NCBI GenBank assembly: GCA_902767175.1
Contig: CACXGH010000035.1
Location: 1-12,667, forward strand
Direction of reading: 5' to 3'
DNA: 12,667 bases
From: an uncultured Ruminococcus sp.
Lineage (GTDB): Bacteria > Bacillota > Clostridia > Oscillospirales > Acutalibacteraceae
This document shows positions 5,723 through 12,667 of the stretch, in pieces (positions within the stretch are counted from its first letter, which is position 1; each line of letters starts with the position of its first letter). The position numbers and the translations under genes are program-made. A model generated the notes under the pieces. It made no database searches. It saw only the letters and a program-made list of their open reading frames with translations, and was not told where the DNA came from.

Positions 5723-6802
5723 ATGCAGAAAAAAAGTATTGCAGTGATCTTTGGCGGAAAATCCTCTGAGCATGAGGTATCAAGGGTATCCGCTTCTTAT
5801 GTCATAAACACTATACCCCGTGACAGATACGAGGTATATACCGTAGGAATAACAAAAGAGGGCAGATGGCTGCTGTATTCCGGAGAGGTCTCCGCTATTG
5901 CGGACGGAAGCTGGGAAAAGGACGAAAACAACAGAACTGCCTTTATAGCTCCTGCTCCCTCTGTAGGGGGAATGGTCGTTATATATCCCGATAAGACCGA
6001 AATTGTAAAGCTTGACGTTATATTCCCCGTTCTTCACGGCAAAAACGGCGAAGACGGCACTATACAGGGACTTTTTGAAATGTCCGGCATACCCTATGTC
6101 GGCTGCGGCGTGCTTGCTTCCGCTGCCTGCATGGATAAGGCTGTCACAAATATTCTCCTTGAGAAATTCGGTATAGAACAGGCTGACTTTACATGGTTTT
6201 ATTCACATGAATACGCAAAGTCTCCCGAAAAGATAATAGAAAAGGTTGAAAGCGAGCTTGGCAGCTATCCTGTATTCGTAAAGCCTGCCAATGCAGGTTC
6301 CTCTGTCGGCGTCAGCAAGGCTCATGACAGAAATGAGCTGATAAAGGCAATAGAGACAGCCGCTGCCGAGGACAGCAAAATAGTAGTTGAGGAAAGCATC
6401 ACGGGCTATGAGGTGGAATGTGCCGTTCTGGGAAATGAGGAGCCGACAGCTTCCGTTCCCGGACAGATAGCTCCGGCAAGCGAATTCTATGATTATGACG
6501 CAAAGTACAATAACGCCGCTTCAAAGCTCTATATCCCCGCAAGGATAAGCGATGAGCTTAAGGAAAAGGTAAAGCAGACTGCAGTAAAGGCTTATACTCT
6601 TATAGGCTGCAGCGGACTTTCAAGGGTCGACTTCTTTGTTACCGATGACGGAAGGGTGCTGCTAAATGAGATAAATACACTTCCGGGCTTTACTTCTATA
6701 AGTATGTACCCCAAGCTGATGGCTGAAAGCGGCTATAATGGAGAGGCGCTGACAGAGGCTCTTATAAAATCTGCGTTTGAAAGGGTAGGTAAGAATGTCT
6801 GA
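5723..6802 (+). CDS. ddl: D-alanine--D-alanine ligase
   Basis: 359 residues, the usual length for Ddl. The enzyme joins two D-alanines using ATP to make the end of the peptidoglycan peptide stem, in the cytoplasm. Visible motifs are IAVIFGGKSSEHEVS (Glu16 corresponds to the Glu that holds the first D-Ala), FPVLHGKNGEDGTIQG, the ATP-grasp segment VFVKPANAGSSVGVSK (about 184-199), the omega loop EFYDYDAKYN (254-263) and GLSRVDFF...LLNEINTLPGFT (298-324). The omega loop with Tyr-Asp-Ala-Lys-Tyr is the D-Ala-D-Ala type, not the D-Ala-D-Lac type of VanA/VanB. Start: ATG5723 has GGAG 9 bases upstream and yields the canonical N-terminus; the in-frame ATG at 5681 lies in the centre of the palindrome and has no good ribosome binding site. 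It is the first gene of the operon and overlaps murI by 8 bases. Confidence 0.95.
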   Translation: MQKKSIAVIFGGKSSEHEVSRVSASYVINTIPRDRYEVYTVGITKEGRWLLYSGEVSAIADGSWEKDENNRTAFIAPAPSVGGMVVIYPDKTEIVKLDVIFPVLHGKNGEDGTIQGLFEMSGIPYVGCGVLASAACMDKAVTNILLEKFGIEQADFTWFYSHEYAKSPEKIIEKVESELGSYPVFVKPANAGSSVGVSKAHDRNELIKAIETAAAEDSKIVVEESITGYEVECAVLGNEEPTASVPGQIAPASEFYDYDAKYNNAASKLYIPARISDELKEKVKQTAVKAYTLIGCSGLSRVDFFVTDDGRVLLNEINTLPGFTSISMYPKLMAESGYNGEALTEALIKSAFERVGKNV

Positions 6803-7616
6803 GGGTGCAATTGGTATATTTGATTCCGGTCTCGGAGGTCTTACAGCAGTAAAGGAGCTTGTAAAGGTGCTGCCGCATGAGGATATCATATATTTCGGTG
6901 ATACTGCCCGTGTTCCGTACGGAAACCGCAGCAAAAAAACGATAATCCGCTATGCCGAGCAGGACGCCTGCTTTCTTCTTTCAAAGGGTGTAAAAATGAT
7001 AATCGCTGCCTGCGGTACGGTAAGCTCTGTTGCTGTTGACCTGAAAGACGAGCTGCCCGTTCCGTTTACGGGTGTTGTAGTGCCTACGGCTCAGGCGGCG
7101 GTAAAGGCTACGAAAAACGGCAGGATAGGCGTTATAGGTACGTCTGCTACCGTTAACAGCGGCTCTTACAAGAACGAAATACTCAGAGCCGACAGAGGAA
7201 TAAAGGTCTTTCAGCAGGATTGTCCGCTGTTTGTATCTCTTGTGGAGAACAGCTTTATTTCCGCTGATGATGAGATAGTAAAGCTTGTCGTAAGGAGATA
7301 TCTTGAGGGACTGAAAAATGAGGGCATAGATACGCTGATACTCGGCTGTACGCATTTCCCGATAATATCACAGGCTATTTCGGATTATCTCGGTGACGGG
7401 GTCACGCTTATAGACTCCGGCAGAGAAACGGCTCTGTATGCGGCAGGACTGCTTGAAAAGAACAAGCTTCTCAGCATGGACGAGGGAAAAGGCTCCTGCA
7501 GATATTATGTAAGCGATACGGTAGAGGATTTCAAAAGAACGGCAGAGATATTTCTCGGCAAGAGTGTCGGCAATGAGGTATCGCATATCAATCTTGAGCA
7601 GGCAGTGATACATTGA
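6795..7616 (+). CDS. murI: Glutamate racemase
   Basis: 273 residues, normal for the family. MurI interconverts L- and D-glutamate without a cofactor, using two cysteines, and supplies D-Glu for MurD. The N-terminus GIFDSGLGGLTAVKEL (Asp10, Ser11) and YFGDTARVPYG are diagnostic, as is the second catalytic motif LILGCTHFP (Cys185, His187). The first catalytic motif is AACGTVSS, with Cys73 present but Gly where most members have Asn (CNT). The ATG overlaps the end of ddl in another frame (translational coupling), with AAGGG 9 bases upstream. Pairing with ddl puts the two D-amino-acid steps of peptidoglycan synthesis in one transcript. Confidence 0.94.
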   Translation: MSEGAIGIFDSGLGGLTAVKELVKVLPHEDIIYFGDTARVPYGNRSKKTIIRYAEQDACFLLSKGVKMIIAACGTVSSVAVDLKDELPVPFTGVVVPTAQAAVKATKNGRIGVIGTSATVNSGSYKNEILRADRGIKVFQQDCPLFVSLVENSFISADDEIVKLVVRRYLEGLKNEGIDTLILGCTHFPIISQAISDYLGDGVTLIDSGRETALYAAGLLEKNKLLSMDEGKGSCRYYVSDTVEDFKRTAEIFLGKSVGNEVSHINLEQAVIH

Positions 7617-7670
7617 CCTGTCATACATTAATAGGAAAAACCGGCATATCAGAATGAAAGGAAAGAAAAC

Positions 7671-8114
7671 ATGGAGGAAAACTATATATTGTCGGTAACG
7701 GGCCGTCAGACGGTTGAGGACCACTCCGACAAAATAGAGCTGAAAACAATGGCTTCCTATATTGTAAGGAACGGCAGCCGGTATATAACCTACAGGGAAT
7801 ACGATACTCAGTTTCCCGGGAAAAGATACCGCACTACAGTAAAGATAGACTCCGACGGCTGTGTTACCGTATGGAAGGGCGGAGCCGAGAGACATAATCT
7901 TATACTTGAAAAGGGTGTGCGCCATAAGTGCGAATATGTTACGAGCTTCGGCATTATTACACTCGGAGTATATACCGAGAGCATAAGAGACGAACTTGAC
8001 GAAGAGGGCGGAGAGCTTGAAGTTCATTATTCAATAGATATACAGTCGGAGCTTGCAAGCAAAAATGAACTGTTATTAAAAATAAAGGAGGCAAAACCGA
8101 ATGTCAACGGCTAA
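7671..8114 (+). CDS. DUF1934 family protein (YwiB-like)
   Basis: 147 residues, soluble, with no signal peptide or membrane segment. The pattern of short beta strands (YILSVTGRQTV, ASYIVRNGSRYITYREYD, YRTTVKIDSDGCVTVWKGG, LILEKGVRHKCEYVTSFG, ELEVHYSIDIQSE) fits the DUF1934/YwiB family, which forms a small calycin-like beta barrel of unknown biochemical role. In B. subtilis ywiB is adjacent to argS, and here too it lies directly before argS, overlapping it by 14 bases. AGGA lies 8 bases before the ATG. The conserved pairing suggests co-expression with arginyl-tRNA synthetase; a functional link is inference. Confidence 0.85.
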   Translation: MEENYILSVTGRQTVEDHSDKIELKTMASYIVRNGSRYITYREYDTQFPGKRYRTTVKIDSDGCVTVWKGGAERHNLILEKGVRHKCEYVTSFGIITLGVYTESIRDELDEEGGELEVHYSIDIQSELASKNELLLKIKEAKPNVNG

Positions 8115-9786
8115 CAAAACGGTAAACGGTCTGAGAGAGGCTATTATCAGCGCAGTAAAGGCTGCTCAGGCGGAGGGACTTCTTCCTCAGGCAGAGATGC
8201 CCGATTTTACAATAGAAGTACCTGCCGACCGCAGTCACGGAGACCTCGCTGCCAATGCGGCAATGGTGAGTGCGAGGGCTTTCAGAATGGCTCCGGTGAA
8301 GATAGCAGGAATAATCAAGGATAAAATTGATCTTGAAGAGACGTATGTTGAGCGGTGTGAAATTGCAGGTCCGGGATTTATGAATTTCTTCTATTCCGGT
8401 GCATATTATACCTCTGTACTCAGGGAGATAGAAGAAAAGGGAGAAAGCTACGGACGCTCCGACGCAGGAAAGGGCAAAAAGGTGCTTGTTGAATTTGTTT
8501 CGGCAAACCCGACAGGCCCTATGCACGTCGGCAATGCAAGGGGCGGCGCTCTCGGCGATACGCTTTCAAGCGTTCTTGATGCGGCAGGCTATGATGTCTC
8601 AAGGGAGTTCTACATAAATGACGCAGGCAATCAGATAGAGAAGTTTGCGACATCACTTGAAGTGCGTTATCTGCAGAAATATAAGGAAGGCATTGAGATG
8701 CCTGAGGACGCATATCACGGTCAGGATATTACCGACCATGCGGAGGCCTTTGCACAGCAGTACGGTGACAGGTACGCTGACTGTGACAGCAGCGAAAGAA
8801 GAAAGGCTCTTGTTGACTTTGCGCTTCCAAAGAATATAGAGGGACTTGAGCGTGACCTGCTGAAATACCGCATAAAATATGACCGCTGGTTCAGGGAAAG
8901 CTCACTGCATAACAGCGGAGCCGTAAAGAACGTTGTAGAGCAGCTTGCGGCAAAGGGTCATACCTATGAGCAGGACGGAGCTGTATGGTTCAGGGCGTCA
9001 CAGTTCGGTGCGGATAAGGATTTCGTTCTTGTACGCTCCAACGGTCTGCCGACCTATGTAGTGCCTGATATTGCGTATCATTATGATAAGCTCGTTACAA
9101 GGGGCTATGACAAGGCTATTGACGTTTTAGGAGCAGATCATCACGGTTATGTGCCGAGACTTAAGGCAGCCCTTACCGCTCTAGGGGTAGATGCTTCAAG
9201 ACTTGACGTGGTTCTTATGCAGATGGTATTTCTTGTAAAGGACGGAGAGAGAGTAAAGCTGTCAAAGAGAAGCGGAAAGGCGATAACACTCGTTACACTC
9301 CTTGATGAGATACCGATAGATGCGGCAAGGTTTTTCTTCAATCTGAGAGAGGCCAATACTCCGTTTGAGTTCGACCTTGACCTTGCTATAGATCAGTCCT
9401 CGCAGAACCCCGTATATTATGTACAGTATGCTCATGCAAGAATATGCAATATAATAAAGACTCTTGCGGCTGAGGGCATTTCTCCGGAAAAGTGCAGTGA
9501 TGAGGAGCTGGCACTTCTGAGTGCTCCCGAGGAGATAGAGCTTATAAACAAGCTTGCTGCTCTTACCGATGAGATAGAATCGGCGGCAAAGGATTATGAT
9601 CCTTCAAGAATAACACGTTATGTATACGATGTGGCTACACTGTTCCATAAGTTCTATAACAGCTGCCGTGTCAGGAATGACAACGAACAGCTTATGCAGG
9701 CACGTCTTAGTCTGTGCCTTGCCGTTAAGACGGTTATTTCAAATATTCTTGCCATGTTCAAGATATCCGCACCGGAGGCTATGTAA
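8101..9786 (+). CDS. argS: Arginyl-tRNA synthetase
   Basis: 561 residues, full length for class I ArgRS, which charges tRNA-Arg with arginine using ATP. The N-terminal tRNA-recognition domain covers about 1-100. The signature EFVSANPTGPMHVGNARGGALGD (key residues about 131-153, HVGN being the HIGH equivalent at 142-145) begins the catalytic domain, and VKLSKRSGK (385-393) is the KMSKS equivalent. The C-terminal DALR anticodon-binding domain starts around NPVYYVQYAHARICNI (436-451) and ends with the usual C-terminal ISAPEAM. The start ATG has a strong AAGGAGG 9 bases upstream, within the end of the preceding gene. No deletion or frameshift is seen. Confidence 0.96.
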   Translation: MSTANKTVNGLREAIISAVKAAQAEGLLPQAEMPDFTIEVPADRSHGDLAANAAMVSARAFRMAPVKIAGIIKDKIDLEETYVERCEIAGPGFMNFFYSGAYYTSVLREIEEKGESYGRSDAGKGKKVLVEFVSANPTGPMHVGNARGGALGDTLSSVLDAAGYDVSREFYINDAGNQIEKFATSLEVRYLQKYKEGIEMPEDAYHGQDITDHAEAFAQQYGDRYADCDSSERRKALVDFALPKNIEGLERDLLKYRIKYDRWFRESSLHNSGAVKNVVEQLAAKGHTYEQDGAVWFRASQFGADKDFVLVRSNGLPTYVVPDIAYHYDKLVTRGYDKAIDVLGADHHGYVPRLKAALTALGVDASRLDVVLMQMVFLVKDGERVKLSKRSGKAITLVTLLDEIPIDAARFFFNLREANTPFEFDLDLAIDQSSQNPVYYVQYAHARICNIIKTLAAEGISPEKCSDEELALLSAPEEIELINKLAALTDEIESAAKDYDPSRITRYVYDVATLFHKFYNSCRVRNDNEQLMQARLSLCLAVKTVISNILAMFKISAPEAM

Positions 9787-9843
9787 GGTGAAAAGCTCCT
9801 GAGCGGAAATATGCTTCATAAGAATCTGAGGAGACAATATAAA

Positions 9844-11016
9844 ATGAGTTTTCGGTTTACACTTCCGCTGACAGCAGACGGTACAGGCTCATGTGATGAG
9901 CTTACGGGAGATGACCCCGATAATGTCTGCTGCGAAAATGCAGTCCTGAAAAACCCTGAAATACTATATAATAAAAAGAAAAAGGCGGTGTCCTGCGGTG
10001 CGGATATACTTCTTGCGCCGACAGGGGGCATAATGCATACAAGGCTTGAGGATCAGGGCTTTGACGATCTCTTTGCCGATTTTAACGAGGAGCTTGTCAG
10101 AGAGACCTTATCATGTCAGCCGAAGCTCGGCGCTGCCGGTGTGCTGTATGAGAATATCCGCATTAAAGAGGAATACGGAAAGAATGCCTTTGAAAGTGCG
10201 TTCTTTGATCATCTCGAAAAAATCACAGTCCTCAAAGATGCAGGGGTCAAACTCATTCTGCTGAAAAATTTTGATAAGCTGTGGGATATGCGTGCGGCTG
10301 TCCTTGCCGCAAAAAATGCCGATATGCCTGTATTTGTGCTTATCAGGACAGATGACGAGGGCAGAACAGAGGAAGACACCGACCATATAGCGGCGCTCAT
10401 TACCCTGCAGTCGCTCGGAGCAGATGCATTCGGCATAGAGTGCAGAACGGGAGCGGAGGATCTTGCAAGGCTCATAAAAAAGGCATTTCCCCATGCCGAA
10501 ATACCGCTGATAGCAGCGGGGGATTTTTCGTCATACAGTGATGAAGAGATACGGCAGCTTGCCGAAAACGGAGCTTCCGTTTATATTGACCTGTCGTCCG
10601 AGCCTGACGGGGAAAAGCTGCGTCTGATAAAGAGCTTAAGCTCACGCTTTGATGAAAACGGCGAAAAGGACAGCTATGCAGCCGCAAATTACCGTGAAGC
10701 ATTTTTCCTGCCCGAAAACTTAGAGCTTTCGGAGCCGCTTGAATGCGGCTATAATATGTCTGACGACATAATAGATCTTGACGATTCGTCAGCAAATGCC
10801 GTTTATATAAGACTCAGCTCCACCGATGATGCGGCGAGCATAGCGGAAAATGCCGCAATGTCGTATCTTCCGTTCGTGATACATACCGATGACCCTGTAG
10901 CATTGGAAGCGGCGCTGAGGTATTATCAGGGAAGGCTTATAGTGGATACTCAGTGTGATATTGAAAAAGAAGAATTTAAGATGCTCACCGAAAAATACGG
11001 TGCTATATTATATTAG
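9844..11016 (+). CDS. Homocysteine S-methyltransferase-family protein lacking the zinc site (MetH N-terminal half-like)
   Basis: 390 residues. Residues about 25-265 follow the layout of the homocysteine-binding domain of MetH: NPEILYNKKKKAVSCGADIL, a GFDDLFADFNEELVRETL helix, VLKDAGVKLILLKNFDKLWDMRAAVLAAK, and SLGADAFGIECRTGAEDL. Residues about 345-390 (HTDDPVALEAALRYYQGRLIV...KYGAIL) resemble a short piece of the following pterin-binding domain. Cys200 matches the first zinc cysteine, but the usual GGCC pair is replaced by a stretch without cysteine (SVYIDLSSEPDG, 245-256), and the usual Glu-Thr after the LIL strand is Lys-Asn (141-142). Normal methyl transfer is therefore unlikely, and a binding or regulatory role is inferred. 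ATG9844 has GAGGAG 10 bases upstream; the in-frame ATG at 9811 has only a weak site. It lies 57 bases after argS in the same operon. Confidence 0.7.
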   Translation: MSFRFTLPLTADGTGSCDELTGDDPDNVCCENAVLKNPEILYNKKKKAVSCGADILLAPTGGIMHTRLEDQGFDDLFADFNEELVRETLSCQPKLGAAGVLYENIRIKEEYGKNAFESAFFDHLEKITVLKDAGVKLILLKNFDKLWDMRAAVLAAKNADMPVFVLIRTDDEGRTEEDTDHIAALITLQSLGADAFGIECRTGAEDLARLIKKAFPHAEIPLIAAGDFSSYSDEEIRQLAENGASVYIDLSSEPDGEKLRLIKSLSSRFDENGEKDSYAAANYREAFFLPENLELSEPLECGYNMSDDIIDLDDSSANAVYIRLSSTDDAASIAENAAMSYLPFVIHTDDPVALEAALRYYQGRLIVDTQCDIEKEEFKMLTEKYGAILY

Positions 11017-11071
11017 ACCTGTTGGGCAACCGGAAAAATGTTGTATGGACGATAGGCTTTTTCGCAGGTCT
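11015..11071 (+). other. Inverted repeat in the gap before the small membrane protein
   Basis: AGACCTG (11015-11021) pairs with CAGGTCT (11065-11071), and GAAAAA (11033-11038) pairs with TTTTTC (11058-11063) inside it. Together they could fold the 76-base gap into one long stem with internal loops, just upstream of the GAGGGAGG ribosome binding site. It may be an RNA processing or stability element within the operon, or chance pairing. Confidence 0.35.
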
Positions 11072-11092
11072 TACAGAGGGAGGCTGATATTT

Positions 11093-11356
11093 ATGAAAGG
11101 AAAACCGTTTCTTATTGCCGCATTGGTTTTCGGCGGACTCGGTTTTATAATGCTTATCATGACGATGATATCCTATTTCTGCGGAGACGGACTGATATCG
11201 GGGGCGCTTGCACAGATGCTGTCCGTAGGAAAGGACTCGTTTACCGATGCTACAATGGCACAGATATCAATAGTGTTCTTTATTCCGGCATTTATATTTG
11301 CCTACCGTGCGCTTTCCGACAACGATGAAGAAAACGCTGAAATATCCGGGGAATAA
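11093..11356 (+). CDS. Small two-helix membrane protein of unknown function
   Basis: 87 residues. A short basic start (MKGKP) leads into a first helix (about 5-29), then a loop of some 25 residues, a second helix (about 55-74, ISIVFFIPAFIFAYRAL) and an acidic tail rich in Asp/Glu. The start ATG has a very strong GAGGGAGG 9 bases upstream; in-frame codons before it lie over the end of the preceding gene. I do not recognise a family. It lies between the MetH-like gene and ychF and is most likely co-transcribed. Its real expression is supported by the ribosome binding site and the clear membrane topology. Confidence 0.7.
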   Translation: MKGKPFLIAALVFGGLGFIMLIMTMISYFCGDGLISGALAQMLSVGKDSFTDATMAQISIVFFIPAFIFAYRALSDNDEENAEISGE

Positions 11357-11397
11357 TAGATGTCTGATAATTTCTGAACGAAGGAGACAGTTTCAAA

Positions 11398-12495
11398 ATG
11401 AAGTTAGGAATAGTAGGTCTGCCGAATGTCGGCAAGAGTACGTTATTTAATGCGATAACAAATGCAGGCGCACAGAGTGCGAATTATCCGTTCTGTACTA
11501 TAGAGCCTAATGTCGGCGTAGTTGCGGTTCCGGATCCGAGACTTGATAAGCTTGCCGAGATGTATGAGCCTGAGAAGTACACTCCTGCAACAATAGAGTT
11601 TGTTGATATTGCGGGTCTTGTAAAGGGTGCGTCAAAGGGAGAAGGCTTAGGAAATAAATTCCTTGCAAATATCAGAGAAGTAGACGCTGTTGTTCATGTA
11701 GTGCGCTGCTTTGAAAATGACGATATAGTTCATGTTGAGGGAAGCATTGACCCCAAGAGGGATATTGAAACTATCAATTTAGAGCTTATACTGTCCGATA
11801 TGGAGATACTTGACAGAAGGATCGACAAGACGGCAAAGCTCCTTAAGGGAGATAAGAAATATCAGGCTGAGCTTGATTTCTTTGCCCGTGTAAGAGAGGC
11901 TCTTGATCAGGGAAAGCCTGCCCGTTCGGTAGAATGCACACCCGAGGAGGCAGAGCTGCTGTCAACGGTTTCACTGCTGACAAACAAGCCCGTTATATAT
12001 GCGGCAAATCTGAGCGATACTGATTTTAAGGACGGCAGTGCGGACGGAAACCCGTATTTTGCGGTTGTAAAGCAGATAGCAGCAGAGGAGCACGCAGGTG
12101 TTCTGCCGATATGTGCAGAGATAGAGGCTGAAATATCGGGAATGGAGCCTGAGGAGAAGGAGCTTTTCCTTTCTGAAATGGGACTTGAGCAGTCGGGTCT
12201 TGACAGACTTATCAATGCCTGCTATGAGCTTCTCGGTCTTATCTCATATCTTACCGCAGGCAAGCCTGAGGTGCGTGCGTGGACAATAAAGAAAGGAACA
12301 AAGGCTCCGCAGGCAGCCGGAAAGATACATACCGATTTTGAAAGAGGATTTATCAGAGCAGAGGTGGTCGCATTTGATGATCTCATCGCCTGCGGTTCTA
12401 TGACAGCGGCAAAGGAAAAGGGACTTGTACGTTCTGAGGGCAAGGAATATGTAATGAAGGACGGAGATATCGTTCTGTTCAGATTTAATGTTTAA
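11398..12495 (+). CDS. ychF: YchF/OLA1-family P-loop ATPase
   Basis: 365 residues, the normal length. YchF is an Obg-related P-loop NTPase that prefers ATP and is associated with ribosomes and stress responses. Visible are the P-loop GLPNVGKST (7-15), switch I PFCTIEPNVGVV (31-42), DIAGLVKGASKGEGLGNKFL (70-89), the coiled-coil arm (about 125-200) and the C-terminal TGS domain (about 282-365) with AWTIKKGTKAPQAAG, IHTDFERGFIRAEV and DGDIVLFRFNV. At the G4 position, where GTPases have NKxD and YchF usually NxxE, this protein has NLSD (204-207). AAGGAG lies 11 bases before the ATG. It is the last gene of the operon, 41 bases after the small membrane protein and followed by a terminator. Confidence 0.96.
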   Translation: MKLGIVGLPNVGKSTLFNAITNAGAQSANYPFCTIEPNVGVVAVPDPRLDKLAEMYEPEKYTPATIEFVDIAGLVKGASKGEGLGNKFLANIREVDAVVHVVRCFENDDIVHVEGSIDPKRDIETINLELILSDMEILDRRIDKTAKLLKGDKKYQAELDFFARVREALDQGKPARSVECTPEEAELLSTVSLLTNKPVIYAANLSDTDFKDGSADGNPYFAVVKQIAAEEHAGVLPICAEIEAEISGMEPEEKELFLSEMGLEQSGLDRLINACYELLGLISYLTAGKPEVRAWTIKKGTKAPQAAGKIHTDFERGFIRAEVVAFDDLIACGSMTAAKEKGLVRSEGKEYVMKDGDIVLFRFNV

Positions 12496-12526
12496 TATTT
12501 TGGGCATGAAATTAATATGTATACAA

Positions 12527-12556
12527 AAAACCGGCGGAGAGTGTTCCGCCGGTTTT
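12527..12556 (+). terminator. Strong terminator at the end of the ddl-ychF operon
   Basis: AAAACCGGCGGA (12527-12538) pairs perfectly with TCCGCCGGTTTT (12545-12556) over 12 bases with a 6-base loop, and T-rich sequence follows. The A-tract and T-tract flanks make it usable from either side. It begins 31 bases after the ychF stop. Confidence 0.92.
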
Positions 12557-12583
12557 GCTTGTTTTGGGTATGGAATGACCATA

Positions 12584-12667
12584 AATTAAACAAGGAGCAA
12601 AGCTCCAACAAGCTCGCTTGATTGGAGCGAGCGACGCCGTCAACAGACGTCGGGGAGCTTTAGCTCC
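12584..12667 (-). repeat. Multi-hairpin dispersed repeat, copy 3 (inverted)
   Basis: This is the exact reverse complement of 2-85 over all 84 bases, ending at the last base of the window. Its TTGTTTAATT end faces inward, toward the ychF terminator, as that of copy 1 faces the first gene. Beyond the 84 bases the two flanks diverge. Confidence 0.95.

Noticed and set aside
6723..7616. Possible vancomycin-type (VanA/VanB) interpretation of the ddl-murI cluster
   Set aside because: The Ddl omega loop is the D-Ala-D-Ala type, and no vanH, vanX, vanT or two-component regulator genes are present.
10955..11092. 133-codon version of the small membrane protein starting inside the MetH-like gene
   Set aside because: The first 46 codons overlap the upstream coding sequence in another frame, and the strong GAGGGAGG site points to ATG11093.
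2..12667. Whole window as a composite transposon with inverted terminal repeats
   Set aside because: The ends are short non-coding hairpin repeats, no transposase or recombinase is present, and the cargo is housekeeping genes. Contig edges at a dispersed repeat explain it better.

Overview
The window looks like a chromosomal segment of an anaerobic, moderately low-GC Gram-positive of the class Clostridia, most like the Ruminococcaceae/Oscillospiraceae. The grounds are strong AGGAGG-type ribosome binding sites, several TTG/GTG start candidates, a SpoIID-family protein, a large NlpC/P60 surface protein with peptidoglycan-binding repeats, and a DUF1934-argS gene pair of the kind found in Firmicutes. 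This placement is inferred from gene content; no rRNA or other marker fixes the genus.

Layout. (1) 1-1900: a multi-hairpin dispersed repeat, a polytopic O-antigen-ligase/polymerase-like membrane protein with its own terminator, then a second, shorter copy of the repeat in the same orientation. (2) 1901-3110: a SpoIID-type lytic transglycosylase, best started at a TTG at 2034, ending in a hairpin shared with the convergent gene. (3) 3122-5329, minus strand: a 735-residue secreted and membrane-anchored NlpC/P60 protein with an Asp-rich linker, a charged helical stalk and four peptidoglycan-binding domains. (4) 5330-5722: a divergent intergenic region with a recognisable promoter for each direction and a perfect 8+3+8 palindrome in the leader of the rightward operon. 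(5) 5723-12495: a seven-gene plus-strand operon, ddl - murI - DUF1934 - argS - MetH-like protein - small membrane protein - ychF, closed by a strong terminator at 12527-12556. (6) 12584-12667: a third copy of the repeat, inverted, identical over 84 bases to the one at the left edge.

How the genes fit together. Much of the window concerns the cell envelope. Ddl and MurI supply D-Ala-D-Ala and D-Glu for peptidoglycan precursors, the SpoIID-family and NlpC/P60 proteins would cut peptidoglycan, and the first gene probably polymerises or ligates a surface glycan. The rest of the operon is translation-linked (argS, ychF) plus one protein that looks like a non-catalytic relative of the N-terminal half of cobalamin-dependent methionine synthase.

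The least explained items are the three-copy hairpin repeat that bounds the window, the degenerate MetH-like protein inside a housekeeping operon, the architecture of the NlpC/P60 protein, and the operator-like palindrome ahead of ddl. I see no CRISPR array, phage, transposase, tRNA or rRNA gene, and no clear evidence of an entirely new multi-gene system.
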